NCBI GenBank assembly: GCA_900539095.1 | Contig: UQAR01000008.1 | Location: 1 to 44,108 of the forward strand | Length of the DNA stretch: 44,108 bases | Source of the DNA: an uncultured Ruminococcus sp. | GTDB taxonomy: Bacteria; Bacillota; Clostridia; Oscillospirales; Ruminococcaceae | Reading direction: 5' to 3' | Shown: one piece after another, positions 23,806 through 32,100 of the stretch | How positions within the stretch are numbered: the first letter of the stretch is position 1 | How the letters are laid out: the number at the start of each line of letters is the position of its first letter | Position numbers and translations under genes: made by a program | The notes under the pieces: model-generated | The model's input: the letters and a program-made list of their open reading frames with translations, nothing else | What the model was told of the DNA's origin: nothing | Database searches by the model: none

Positions 23806-25278
23806 TTATTTCTGAATGTCGTTATCGTTAAATGGATCTCCGCACTCAGGGCAGAACTTAGGTGGATTCTTAGGGTCTGCCGGCTCCCAACCGCATTTGT
23901 CACACTTGTAAAGTGGCTCTGCTGCCGGCTTTGGCTTTCCGCACTCAGCACAGAATTTGCCCTTGTTTACTGCTCCGCATGAGCAAGTCCAGCCTACTGG
24001 CTTCTCAGGCTTTGGTGAACCGCAGTTTGCACAGAACTTTCCTGTGTTCTCTGTGCCGCATGAACACTTCCAGCTGTCTGCTGCCGGCTTTGGCTCAGGC
24101 TTAGGCTGTCCGCAGTTAGCACAGAATTTTCCTGTGTTTGTTGTTCCGCAAGCACAAGTCCAGCCGTTCTCAGGTGCAGCCTGTGTTGGTGCAGCTGCTG
24201 GTGCTGCCTGTGTCGGTGCAGCTGCTGGTGCTGCCTGTGCAGCCTGCTGATTCATCATGTTCTGCTGCATCTGCTGCTGATACATAGTTGCGTCCATTGG
24301 CTGACCCATCATGCCGCCTGCCATGCCCATGCCCATAAAGCCTGCCATAACACCGTTTGCGTTGCTTGCCGCTGCCTCTCTTGCCTTGTTGATAGACATT
24401 CTGTCCATAGCATAGAGCATTGAAGGATCACTTCCAACAGTTTTTGCCTCCTGGAATTTTGCGATTCTCTGCTTTGACTCTTCGTCCACGTTCAGCTCAA
24501 TAGCAAGGCTTGTTATCTTAACACCCTTTGTAGCCCACTTTTCTTCAAGCTCTGCATTCATTGCTTCAGCAAGCTCATCAGGATAAAGACCAAGCTGATC
24601 GTATGGTATTTTCTGAGCGGATATCCTTGTAAGAGCTTTCTGGAACTTAGGTGTCATGTCTGCCTTCAGCTGGCTGAGAACTGCCACGCCGTCAGGGCTG
24701 TCAACAGTAAGTACCTTATTTACGTTCTGAACAACGTTCTCATAGAAGTTCATAGGGTTTACGATCTGAAGTTCATACTGACCATGACCCTGTGCGTTAA
24801 GAGTGAGGTTCATCTCGCCATCTCTGAAAGGTATCTTGCCGAAACCGATCTTGTTTCCCGGCAGAGGTCTGAGGTTTATGTAGATAAGACGCATGGTGTT
24901 CATAGCCTGACCACCTGCTGTAAATCTTCTGCCTATCTCCTTGATAGAAGCACCAAGATCGCCCCAGCCGCCGCCAAGAAGTGACGGAGATACAGTTGAA
25001 TCATACTTATACTGACCTGCTGTTTCCTGAGTACCGATAACAAAGTCATGAACTCTGCCGTTCTCAATAAGCAAAGCAGCCTGATTAACTGCAACGTCAA
25101 AGCGTGATCCGTTTGAGATAACGCCCTCTGTACCGTTATTTACAGCCTTGCCCCTCTTTACAAGAGTACCAGGCTGACAGAGTATCTTAGTTGACATATC
25201 TTCACATCTGAAGTACTCCACTACCTGATCGGCAAATGTTGAGCCGACTGCTGATGTAAACATTCTGATAAGTCCCAT
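23806..25278 (-). CDS. SPFH/Band-7 domain protein with four C-terminal zinc ribbons
   Basis: 490 residues. The N-terminal 310 residues are an SPFH (stomatin/flotillin) domain of the YdjI type, also described as virion-core-like. Residues about 320-370 are Met/Gln/Ala/Pro-rich. Four short zinc ribbons follow: about 372-401, 402-428 and 429-455 repeat the pattern WxCxCGxxNxGKFCAxCGxPKPE, and 456-490 is a rubredoxin-like CDKCGWEPAD...CPECGDPF ribbon. All 16 Cys ligands appear intact. SPFH proteins form membrane-associated ring scaffolds; in B. subtilis YdjI recruits a membrane-stress module. It is the last gene of a four-gene operon in which two more members carry zinc ribbons, so a single complex is likely. 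Ribbon ligands and function are inferred. Confidence 0.88.
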   Translation of the reverse strand: MGLIRMFTSAVGSTFADQVVEYFRCEDMSTKILCQPGTLVKRGKAVNNGTEGVISNGSRFDVAVNQAALLIENGRVHDFVIGTQETAGQYKYDSTVSPSLLGGGWGDLGASIKEIGRRFTAGGQAMNTMRLIYINLRPLPGNKIGFGKIPFRDGEMNLTLNAQGHGQYELQIVNPMNFYENVVQNVNKVLTVDSPDGVAVLSQLKADMTPKFQKALTRISAQKIPYDQLGLYPDELAEAMNAELEEKWATKGVKITSLAIELNVDEESKQRIAKFQEAKTVGSDPSMLYAMDRMSINKAREAAASNANGVMAGFMGMGMAGGMMGQPMDATMYQQQMQQNMMNQQAAQAAPAAAPTQAAPAAAPTQAAPENGWTCACGTTNTGKFCANCGQPKPEPKPAADSWKCSCGTENTGKFCANCGSPKPEKPVGWTCSCGAVNKGKFCAECGKPKPAAEPLYKCDKCGWEPADPKNPPKFCPECGDPFNDNDIQK

Positions 25279-25342
25279 AGTTAAATTCCTTTCGTTGTCT
25301 GTATTATTTTTCGCCCCACGGGCGTTGTTGATATGTTGTATC

Positions 25343-26062
25343 CTATCTCAGCATAGCTATCCTGCTGACTTTCCATGTACGCTCCACTGAGCTGTGTATC
25401 TCTGAACCGCAGTAAGGACACACATCTCCTGTTGTATCTACAGGTGCACCGCAGAACTGGCATATAAGGCTTGCGTTCTCTCCCTCATTTCCCATTGAGA
25501 GGTAGTATGAATAATCCGCCTCATAAATATGCTGAGCTTTTATATTGTTGAGCTTGTATTCCAGTGATACCTGAAACGTTGCCGTTGCAGCGTCATTATC
25601 CTTATGATAAGATGCGACCTGCGACTTGTGGATATGTATATCGTCATAGTGCTTAGGCAAAGCAGTTGACGAGTTGTCTTTCGCCATTGTGGCTACTCTC
25701 TGCTTGAAAGCCGCCGTACAGTATTCAAGGTCGTCCTCGTTTGCCTCTCCGTTTATAACGAGAAAATATTTCATCACCGTGTTTTCTACGATACTCTTTG
25801 CTATCTTCTCGTCATAGTCAGGAAAATCTTTCTTTATGTTGTTCACCACATTCGGGTCAACATAAGTGAACTGCATAGCGTTGTTCTGACGTTCCTCAGT
25901 TGCGTCATTTATAGTCTTGAGCAGATCTCCTGCACGCCTAAGCTGACGGCCAACAGTATTTGATACTGCCTTTTTAACAGAATACACCACCGCTACGCCA
26001 CAGCCTATGGCAGCTGCAATAACGACTATCTTTATAATAAGTGCCACGGATATTTCAGGCAT
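25343..26062 (-). CDS. Membrane-anchored Tim44-like domain protein with zinc ribbon
   Basis: 239 residues. One N-terminal membrane segment (about 7-27), a charged helix, then a domain (about 60-190) with the pattern of Tim44-like/NTF2-like folds (YFLVINGEANEDDLEYCTAAF, YEADYSYYLSMG). A C-terminal zinc ribbon CQFCGAPVDTTGDVCPYCGSEI follows at about 202-223. Second from last in the zinc-ribbon operon; GGGAGGT precedes the ATG. Similar proteins occur beside SPFH genes in clostridia. A structural or quality-control role at the membrane is inference. Confidence 0.72.
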   Translation of the reverse strand: MPEISVALIIKIVVIAAAIGCGVAVVYSVKKAVSNTVGRQLRRAGDLLKTINDATEERQNNAMQFTYVDPNVVNNIKKDFPDYDEKIAKSIVENTVMKYFLVINGEANEDDLEYCTAAFKQRVATMAKDNSSTALPKHYDDIHIHKSQVASYHKDNDAATATFQVSLEYKLNNIKAQHIYEADYSYYLSMGNEGENASLICQFCGAPVDTTGDVCPYCGSEIHSSVERTWKVSRIAMLR

Positions 26063-26080
26063 TTAGCTGATACCTCCCTG

Positions 26081-27181
26081 TTAGAATATTCCCATTATCT
26101 GAAGAATAACTCCGATAATATAGCCGCCCACTCCGCCAAGGAGAGAATAAGCTGCAAGCCTTCCCTTGCTTATAGGCAGGTTTCCGATAAACTTACCGGT
26201 TTGACCGTTCATGGCAAAGAAATAAGGCTTATCCATATAAGTGGTATACAATAGCCACGTTGGCAGCATTGCATATTTAACGTCCTTGATATCAGTTTTC
26301 TTTTCAAAAGACTGGACGTTGACACTGTCATAAACGCAAGTTTTTTTCAGTTCGTCACGAGTGGTGTTCTCGATACGTTCCTTTGCTCTCGGCAGGCACT
26401 TGTCTTTATCCTCGTCATATCTTTCAGCGAGATAGCCTGAAAGATATCCCGGATTGAACTCTGTCAGCTCCGAGTAGTCAAAAGGCTCGATAGAATCCAT
26501 TGCATCATCTTCAGTTTTTGAAGATGCGTCAACAGGCACAGCTTTGAAATCCAGATTACCGTCACGGTATACGGAATAATATTTTTTCTCTGTGTATCTG
26601 TAATCTCCCGAAGTCCATGTTCTTGTGTTTATACCCTCTGCGGTCATCGTTCCGTGGCAGTTTCCTGAGTAAAGCCAAAACGGGATATAAACGCCCTGCA
26701 TTTTGTCAACTATCTTATCGCAGTCAAAGTCCTTTGGTGTAAGAGGTTTTTGGCTGAACTTTTTGAAAGCGTCCATGACCTGATTTTTCGGCACTTTGAA
26801 TGGTATAACATAGTCTGGGGAAAAGTTGTCGATTATCTGCTCTCCCATTATTACTGCATTTCCGCAATAGACGCACACGGTAGCCGCTGTTGAACGGTCT
26901 GTGATTATCTCCGCTCCGCAGTGTGAGCAGGTATATTTTACAAGGTCATTTCCTACAGTTCCGTCATTTGACATACTGTATTCGTCCTTATCGACCTCTT
27001 CATGCTTTTCAACATTATCCTTGTTCAGCTCTTCAGCCTTTTTAGCGTCGCCGCCAGCCTCTTCAAGCTCTTTCAGCGTGAACTGTCCGTCGCAGTATTC
27101 ACAAGCCCAGCAGTTCTTATCGGCACTCCAAAAAAGTTCCGCACCGCAGTTTGGGCATTTATAAGAAATATTAACAGCCAT
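26081..27181 (-). CDS. TFIIB-type zinc-ribbon protein with C-terminal membrane segment
   Basis: 366 residues. Two N-terminal treble-clef/ribbon units: CPNCGAELFWSADKNCWACEYC (about 9-30) and CSHCGAEI with VCVYCGNAV (about 84-109). The central 200 residues form a conserved uncharacterised domain (FSPDYVIPFKVPKNQVMDAF, VYIPFWLYSGNCHG, MLPTWLLYTTYMDKPYFFAM) and residues about 342-366 are a membrane helix. The family is usually called TFIIB-type zinc ribbon-containing protein without known function, and is a frequent neighbour of SPFH genes. GGGGAGG precedes the start. Confidence 0.82.
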   Translation of the reverse strand: MAVNISYKCPNCGAELFWSADKNCWACEYCDGQFTLKELEEAGGDAKKAEELNKDNVEKHEEVDKDEYSMSNDGTVGNDLVKYTCSHCGAEIITDRSTAATVCVYCGNAVIMGEQIIDNFSPDYVIPFKVPKNQVMDAFKKFSQKPLTPKDFDCDKIVDKMQGVYIPFWLYSGNCHGTMTAEGINTRTWTSGDYRYTEKKYYSVYRDGNLDFKAVPVDASSKTEDDAMDSIEPFDYSELTEFNPGYLSGYLAERYDEDKDKCLPRAKERIENTTRDELKKTCVYDSVNVQSFEKKTDIKDVKYAMLPTWLLYTTYMDKPYFFAMNGQTGKFIGNLPISKGRLAAYSLLGGVGGYIIGVILQIMGIF

Positions 27182-27195
27182 TTATGTACCTCCCC

Positions 27196-27480
27196 TTAGT
27201 CGTTCTTTATCTCGGTCTTGCTCGTGGTGGTACGCAGATAGGTGTCGTTCTGCCCTGTGAGTTTCAGGTTGCTTTTTATATATTTGTCCGCCTTGGTCGC
27301 CTTCTGCTTTGTGCGGCTCATGGAAACGAGCACGCAGCCCGTTATAAGTCCGCCGGGTATGGCAAAGCACATACACGTTCCTACGCTCACGTTACTGTCG
27401 GCATAAGCCATGACAGGGGTGAAAAACAGGTTGCAGGAAATAAGTGCAAATCCCAATGTACGGTACAGCTTTTTTAACAT
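27196..27480 (-). CDS. Small membrane protein, first gene of the SPFH operon
   Basis: 94 residues from the ATG at 27480, which has GGAGGAG six bases upstream. A signal-peptide-like helix (about 5-25), then a second hydrophobic segment (about 34-53, GTCMCFAIPGGLITGCVLVS) and a basic Lys/Thr-rich C-terminal tail. No family recognised. Its stop is 15 bases before the zinc-ribbon gene, so it is part of the same transcript. Confidence 0.7.
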   Translation of the reverse strand: MLKKLYRTLGFALISCNLFFTPVMAYADSNVSVGTCMCFAIPGGLITGCVLVSMSRTKQKATKADKYIKSNLKLTGQNDTYLRTTTSKTEIKND

Positions 27481-27549
27481 TTTTTCTCCTCCCAACTTCT
27501 GATTTTACAGCCTTAAAACTGTAAAAGTGAAATTTGTTCACATATGATA

Positions 27550-27578
27550 ATGATAACAGAAAACGCCTGTTGTGTCAA
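27550..27578 (-). promoter_or_regulatory. Promoter of the SPFH/zinc-ribbon operon
   Basis: Minus-strand TTGACA (27573-27578), 17-base spacer, TATCAT (27550-27555), 70 bases upstream of the first start codon. Confidence 0.8.
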
Positions 27579-27672
27579 GAAATATGTCACATTATGTTCA
27601 AAGAAAGTTTGTTTTTGTGCTTTTAGACATATTTTGATACATCACATTGGTGCTTTTCACAATTTGCAGCTG

Positions 27673-27822
27673 TAAAAATTCTATTCTCCGCAGGCTCTAT
27701 GTATTACATAACACGGTCTGCAAAGGTGATGATATGCCGCTATCCACTCCCTTGTAAAATAGATTATTTCAGATAATATTACCCTGCCGAGAACTGCCGT
27801 AAAAGCGACCCCCTCTCGGTTT
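27673..27822 (-). ncRNA. ssrS: Possible 6S RNA
   Basis: A strong promoter (extended -10 TGATATAAT) faces leftward with no ribosome binding site or real protein downstream. The predicted RNA of about 150 bases has a closing stem TTCTCGGCAGG (27783-27793) / CCTGCGGAGAA (27684-27694) with one mismatch. An apical hairpin spans AAGG...CCTT around GTGGATA, with large unpaired flanks between the two, and a T-run follows the closing stem. The 3' side of the bubble reads CACCTTTGCAGACCG, which resembles the pRNA template region I recall for B. subtilis 6S-1 (CACC...GACCG). The closing strand AGCCTGCGG is also like known 6S RNAs. An extra 5' hairpin (CCGAGA/TCTCGG) competes with the closing stem. Unsure; a covariance search would settle it. 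Confidence 0.5.
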
Positions 27823-27828
27823 AATATG

Positions 27829-27857
27829 ATTATATCATAAGAGTGTTTCCAATGCAA
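27829..27857 (-). promoter_or_regulatory. Promoter of the 6S-like RNA
   Basis: Minus-strand TTGCAT (27852-27857), 17-base spacer, TATAAT (27829-27834) with the extended TG motif just upstream of the -10 box. Confidence 0.75.
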
Positions 27858-27902
27858 AGTCCGACAAAGTTCGGGGAAGTCAGCGGCGGTCAGCGGCAAA
27901 CA

Positions 27903-28040
27903 TATTTTTTAATATAGCTCTCTCATTCTCCCGTGATCTCGTCTGTTCTCGTTCGCTCACATTCCCTCGTTGTTTTTGAGATAAGATATATCTTGAAAAT
28001 TCCAGCATATGTAAAAGCTAATATATTTATATTCAGGCAT
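27903..28040. other. Noncoding stretch without recognisable elements
   Basis: AT-rich sequence between the 6S-like promoter and the terminator at 28041. No reading frame, hairpin or known site was found. Confidence 0.5.
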
Positions 28041-28071
28041 AAAAAAACGGACGCATTTCTGCGTCCGTTTT
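28041..28071 (-). terminator. Terminator after the O-antigen-ligase-like gene
   Basis: Perfect 12-bp stem AAAACGGACGCA/TGCGTCCGTTTT with a GAAA loop on the minus strand and a T-run of seven, about 115 bases after the stop at 28188. A REP-like palindrome lies in between. Confidence 0.85.
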
Positions 28072-28097
28072 AGTCTGTATAAAAATTCACGGTAAGC

Positions 28098-28120
28098 GTG
28101 CGAACACTGTTCGCCCCTAC
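28098..28120. repeat. REP-like palindrome (GAAC type, degenerate left arm)
   Basis: GTGCGAAC/GTTCGCCC with ACT between and CCTAC on the right. Confidence 0.7.
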
Positions 28121-28187
28121 GAAAAATATCACATAAACGCCGATTGCAGGAAACTGTTTTCCCATATCATTCATGTGTTTTTCAACG

Positions 28188-29681
28188 TCATTTCTTTTCT
28201 GATGTTTTCACGGCTGTGAAACTCCAAACAAGTCCCGATGCGAGCCAGAAATACGGTGAAGATGTGACGGAGCTGATATTGAAAAACGCTTGTATCAGAT
28301 AGCAGAGGACTGCCGTTGACACTGCACAGCCTACCCAGCTGTTTTTGTCTTTCATAAAGCCTGCTACGAGCTTGGACATTTTCACGATAGTAATAGCAAG
28401 GAACACCACGGTCAGGGCGAAAATTATTATTCCTCTTGACTGCAAAAGGTCTATATACTCGTTATAAGAGCGGTCAATTATTGCACCTGACTCGAATATC
28501 GTTCCCCAGTTGTCAGGGCCTGTGCCCCATATGAGGTTCTGCTCGGCGGTATACATTCCGTCGTCCCAGAGATATGGGTATATCCACTGGTCGGTATCGT
28601 CGCCTCTGCCTGTGCCTGTGATAGAAAGTCTGTCAAAGCTGTCATGGAAGATTATCTTCTCGTCAAGGAGCCTGAACTCTCCTGAGGCGAAAAGTCCTGC
28701 GAAAATGCCGGCTGCGACTACTGCTGCGGCAAGGCAGATGAGGACAGGCTTTTTGTTCTTTGAAACGCCTGATCTTGCGGCTGCAATGACAAGTGAAACG
28801 ACATACACCGAGCAAAGTCCAACAAGTGCAGGAACAACGCAGGTGAGTATATCGGCGGCTGTCATGACTGCAAGTGAGATGCCATAGAATATTTTTCTAG
28901 GCTTTTTGTCGTCATAGAGCATACCGTTGAGTGCAAAGGCTGATATTACAGTGAGCACTGCCGCCAAGGCGAATGGTGTGCACAAAAATCCTGTTGGGAC
29001 ATACTCTGTGGTGTATGTAATTCCGCCCTTTGAAAAGCCTGCGAAAAGCTCTTTGAAGTAGTTCGGAACGACCTTTGCGGTGGCAGGTATTGCCTGTAAA
29101 AGTCCTACAACGGCCTCGAAAGCTCCAATGCCCACAATAAAGTCTGCAAGCTTTATTCTGCGGCTGTCGGCAGTGACGGTCATTCCTGCGGCGAAAAGTC
29201 CCCAATAGCCCAGTATAGTGAGCATACCCTCGGAACGGTCAAGGTAGCCGTAGAATGACGTAAAGACGTCAACAGACAATACACATGACACCACTGACAA
29301 GAGCACAACGGCAAGGGGCACGATAAGGCTCTTATTGTCTTTAAGCTCCACCTGCTTTTTCATATTGGCGATAAGGAAAATGATAAATCCCACAAAGCCT
29401 GTTGCAAGCACGGCGGCGGATATAAAGAATATGAATTTTTCGTTGAGATAAAGGTTACGGTTGGTACTTTCGTCAAGACCGTATTTGATGTTCTGCGTGA
29501 AATAATATGGTATTGTGATAACGCACAGAACTAGCACAGCGATAATGCTGTAAACTCCGCACAGCTTTTGTGCAGATTCGGCAGACATATTCAGGATAAA
29601 ATCTGATTTTTCTGAGCTGCCGAAAAGATGTTTTTTGCCCTGATTGGTAGTGACATCTTTTTTCTCTTTTGCTTTTGACAT
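28188..29681 (-). CDS. O-antigen ligase/polymerase-like membrane protein (Wzy_C type)
   Basis: 497 residues from the ATG at 29681, with GGGGGA seven bases upstream; an in-frame TTG 15 bases earlier overlaps this signal. About 11-12 hydrophobic segments. The large loop between about 345 and 410 carries the pattern IWGTGPDNWGTIFESGAI...DRSYNEYIDLLQSRGIIIF, which matches the Wzy_C/WaaL family where a periplasmic or outside loop binds the lipid-linked glycan. It is therefore probably a polymerase or ligase for a cell-surface polysaccharide or glycoprotein glycan. Unusually, no glycosyltransferase gene is adjacent; the neighbours are rny and the 6S-like RNA. The N-terminus has a polar cytoplasmic stretch of about 35 residues. 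Confidence 0.8.
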   Translation of the reverse strand: MSKAKEKKDVTTNQGKKHLFGSSEKSDFILNMSAESAQKLCGVYSIIAVLVLCVITIPYYFTQNIKYGLDESTNRNLYLNEKFIFFISAAVLATGFVGFIIFLIANMKKQVELKDNKSLIVPLAVVLLSVVSCVLSVDVFTSFYGYLDRSEGMLTILGYWGLFAAGMTVTADSRRIKLADFIVGIGAFEAVVGLLQAIPATAKVVPNYFKELFAGFSKGGITYTTEYVPTGFLCTPFALAAVLTVISAFALNGMLYDDKKPRKIFYGISLAVMTAADILTCVVPALVGLCSVYVVSLVIAAARSGVSKNKKPVLICLAAAVVAAGIFAGLFASGEFRLLDEKIIFHDSFDRLSITGTGRGDDTDQWIYPYLWDDGMYTAEQNLIWGTGPDNWGTIFESGAIIDRSYNEYIDLLQSRGIIIFALTVVFLAITIVKMSKLVAGFMKDKNSWVGCAVSTAVLCYLIQAFFNISSVTSSPYFWLASGLVWSFTAVKTSEKK

Positions 29682-29740
29682 AAAAAAATCCCCCAAAAAG
29701 CATAGATATTTTTGTCTGCCGAAAAAACGTCAGACCCACA

Positions 29741-29762
29741 GGCGACCAAAAGTCGCCCCTAC
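29741..29762. repeat. REP-like palindrome (GACC type)
   Basis: GGCGAC/GTCGCC around CAAAA, right end CCTAC. Confidence 0.7.
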
Positions 29763-29812
29763 AAGAATATTAAATTATAAACAAAGAAATGATAATTGAA
29801 AATTAAAAATAC

Positions 29813-29864
29813 ATCGCCGCAGGCGATACCTTAATTCCTCATTCCTCACTCCTCATTTCTCATT
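29813..29864. repeat. ATCGCC-GCA-GGCGAT palindrome plus CCTCATT heptads
   Basis: Same module as 17793-17838: the 15-base palindrome, then ACCTTAATTCCTCATTCCTC and further heptads. It lies between the rny terminator and the O-antigen-ligase-like gene. Confidence 0.75.
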
Positions 29865-29881
29865 AAAAACAGAGCGGGAAA

Positions 29882-29914
29882 TAAAAAAGCAGGCAAACCC
29901 TAAAGTCTGCCCGC
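29882..29914 (-). terminator. Terminator of rny
   Basis: Minus-strand 10-bp stem GCGGGCAGAC/GTTTGCCTGC (two G-U pairs), followed by six T, 12 bases after the stop codon. Confidence 0.82.
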
Positions 29915-29926
29915 TGTTTACACAAT

Positions 29927-31492
29927 TTACTTTGCGTATTCGATAGCTCTGCTCTCACGGATAAGATTGACCTTGATCTGTCCCGGATAGTCCATTTCAG
30001 TTTCGATCCTCTTAGCGATCTCACGAGCAACGAGCACCATTTTTTCATCGTTGATCTTCTCAGGCTGTACCATGATACGAACCTCACGGCCTGCCTGTAT
30101 TGCGAAGGATTTCTCAACGCCCTCATAGGACGTACAGATCTCCTCAAGTTTCTGAAGTCGTTTGATATAGTTTTCGTAGTTCTCACTTCTTGCACCCGGT
30201 CTTGCGGCACTGATAGCGTCAGCTGCCTGAACAAGTGCGGCAACGACTGTTCTTGTTTCAACGTCGCCGTGGTGTGCCTCGATAGCGTGGATAACTTCAG
30301 GGCTTTCTTTATACTTCTTGCAGACGTCCACACCTATCTGAACGTGTGAACCCTCTATCTCGTAGCTGAGAGCCTTTCCTATATCGTGGAGCAGTCCTGC
30401 TCTTCTTGCCAAATTTGCGTCAACGCCAAGCTCTGACGCCATCATACCTGCAAGGTGAGCGACTTCAATGGAGTGGTTAAGTACGTTCTGCCTATAGCTC
30501 GTTCTGTAACGCAGACGTCCCAGAAGTTTAACAAGCTCATGATTTACGCCGTGAACGTTGGTTTCGAGAATCGCTCTCTCACCCTCCTGCTTGATCTTCA
30601 GCTCGACCTCTCTCTTTGCCTTATCCACCATTTCCTCGATGCGTGTCGGGTGTATACGTCCGTCCTGAATAAGCTTTTCAAGGGCGATCCTTGCGATCTC
30701 TCTTCTCACCTGATCGAAACATGATATAGTGATAGCCTCAGGAGTATCGTCGATGATAAGGTCAACGCCTGTGAGCGTTTCGATAGTCCTGATGTTTCTT
30801 CCCTCACGTCCGATGATCCTGCCCTTCATTTCGTCGTTAGGCAATGCAACTACTGACACTGCTGACTCGGACACCTGATCTGCGGCACATCTTGAGATAG
30901 CCAGTGAGATATACTGTCTGGCCTTAGCCTCGCAGTCCTCCTTGACCTGATTTTCAAAGTTTGTGACCCTCACAGCCTTTTCATGCACCAGATCCTCGTC
31001 CAGCTTTGAAAGCAGGTAATCCTTAGCCTGATCTACAGTGAACTGAGATATCTTCTCAAGCATATCAAGCTGTGATTTCTTGATCCTATCGGCCTCAGCC
31101 ACCTTTTCATCGGCATTTTTCAGCTTGTTCTGAAGAGTTTCTTCCTTCTTCTCCAAATTATCGAGCTTTCTGTCGATAGACTCTTCCTTTTGCTGAACAC
31201 GTCTTTCCTGTCTGGAAACTTCGATCCTTCTCTCTTTAAGCTCTTTTTCCGTTTCTTGGCGTGACTTGTGTATTTCGTCCTTCGCCTCGATCAATGCCTC
31301 TTTTTTCAGAGTTTCAGCGTTTTTCTTTGCGTCGTCAACGATACGCTCTGCCTCTTTTTCCGCAGAGCCTACAGCAGCCTCGGCTGTCTTTTTTCGATAG
31401 CTTACACCCTGTTTAAAGCAGATAAATCCGCTCACACCGGCACCAAGAATAAGAGCAACTACACACAGTAGAATAACAATACCTGGTTCCAT
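29927..31492 (-). CDS. rny: Ribonuclease Y
   Basis: 521 residues, full length. Membrane-anchored endoribonuclease that starts bulk mRNA decay in Firmicutes. N-terminal membrane helix (about 4-26), a long coiled coil (about 30-200), a KH domain with GRIIGREGRNIRTIETLTGV (about 228-247) and an HD domain with LLHDIGKAL (about 367-375) carrying the metal-binding His-Asp. The C-terminus MDYPGQIKVNLIRESRAIEYAK is the usual RNase Y ending. It has its own promoter and terminator. The 5' untranslated region is about 180 bases long and contains a long imperfect hairpin just before the ribosome binding site, which may be used for autoregulation. Confidence 0.98.
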   Translation of the reverse strand: MEPGIVILLCVVALILGAGVSGFICFKQGVSYRKKTAEAAVGSAEKEAERIVDDAKKNAETLKKEALIEAKDEIHKSRQETEKELKERRIEVSRQERRVQQKEESIDRKLDNLEKKEETLQNKLKNADEKVAEADRIKKSQLDMLEKISQFTVDQAKDYLLSKLDEDLVHEKAVRVTNFENQVKEDCEAKARQYISLAISRCAADQVSESAVSVVALPNDEMKGRIIGREGRNIRTIETLTGVDLIIDDTPEAITISCFDQVRREIARIALEKLIQDGRIHPTRIEEMVDKAKREVELKIKQEGERAILETNVHGVNHELVKLLGRLRYRTSYRQNVLNHSIEVAHLAGMMASELGVDANLARRAGLLHDIGKALSYEIEGSHVQIGVDVCKKYKESPEVIHAIEAHHGDVETRTVVAALVQAADAISAARPGARSENYENYIKRLQKLEEICTSYEGVEKSFAIQAGREVRIMVQPEKINDEKMVLVAREIAKRIETEMDYPGQIKVNLIRESRAIEYAK

Positions 31493-31521
31493 GTATAGCT
31501 TTCCTCCTTCTTAGAAAGTAT

Positions 31522-31566
31522 GGATATCCTCTTCGCTATGCAAAAACATACAGCAAAAAGATATCC
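31522..31566 (-). promoter_or_regulatory. Long hairpin in the rny 5' untranslated region
   Basis: Arms beginning GGATATC and ending GATATCC pair over 7 bp. The stem continues through TTTTT/GAAGAG (G-U pairs), a one-base bulge and GCTGT/GCATAGC to a T-rich loop, about 17 bp overall. It ends about 15 bases before the GGAGG of rny. Confidence 0.65.
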
Positions 31567-31682
31567 ACCTGATATTAAATTGTAAAGATACAAAATTGCA
31601 AAATTTATTTTATAAAAAACGTCAGAATGATAAAATTGATACTTCATCTTTCAGTTATATAAAAATTATAATGCATAATATT

Positions 31683-31711
31683 ATTGTATAATAAATTTTG
31701 TCTGTTGTCAA
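31683..31711 (-). promoter_or_regulatory. Promoter of rny
   Basis: Minus-strand TTGACA (31706-31711), 17-base spacer, TACAAT (31683-31688). It diverges from the T-box promoter 50 bases to the right. Confidence 0.8.
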
Positions 31712-31760
31712 GAATTTTTTTAGCTAAAACCACAAAATTATATATTTTCTTACAAACCCC

Positions 31761-31789
31761 TTGACAAGGAAGAAAAGAGGTGATAAAAT
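31761..31789 (+). promoter_or_regulatory. Promoter of the T-box/thrS transcript
   Basis: TTGACA (31761-31766), 17-base spacer, TAAAAT (31784-31789). Confidence 0.8.
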
Positions 31790-31795
31790 GTTAGT

Positions 31796-32076
31796 CGAGG
31801 CAGAAGATATGGTCTTTTGCCGTTATATATCAAAACTTTGATGGGGAAGCCCCTCGGCGAGAGAACCTTTCAGAGAGTGCCGCACGTTTTTCGACGGGCT
31901 GTGAGCGGCACAGGGTCATGCAGAGTGAGGATACCGCCCCTGAGTGCGTTTAATACACGCCGCAGGCTCAGCGTTAGAGGAGCGACTAATGAGTTGTACG
32001 GGGAACTGTACAAAAAGTTGGGTGGAACCACGATATTATCGTCCCATAGGATATTTGTATCCTATGGGACTTTTTT
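31796..32076 (+). promoter_or_regulatory. T-box leader, probably specific for tRNA-Thr
   Basis: The conserved T-box sequence GTTGGGTGGAACCACG lies at 32017-32032, just before the terminator/antiterminator. The terminator is a perfect 13-bp stem (32041-32053 / 32058-32070) followed by six T. Stem I includes GTGCCGC/GCGGCAC and ends in CCCCTGAGTGC. The likely specifier is ACC at 31933-31935 (context GGATACCGCCCCTGAG), a Thr codon, in line with thrS downstream. Uncharged tRNA-Thr would stabilise the antiterminator and allow transcription. The start is estimated from the promoter. Confidence 0.93.
32041..32076 (+). terminator. T-box terminator hairpin
   Basis: 13-bp stem GTCCCATAGGATA/TATCCTATGGGAC, TTTG loop, then six T. 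It is part of the T-box switch and lies 25 bases before the first ORF. Confidence 0.93.
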
Positions 32077-32100
32077 GTTATGCAAGAGGGTGATGATACT

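Noticed and set aside
27681..27899. 72-codon open frame on the minus strand
   Set aside because: No ribosome binding site, it begins upstream of the strong promoter, and the sequence is better explained as a structured RNA.
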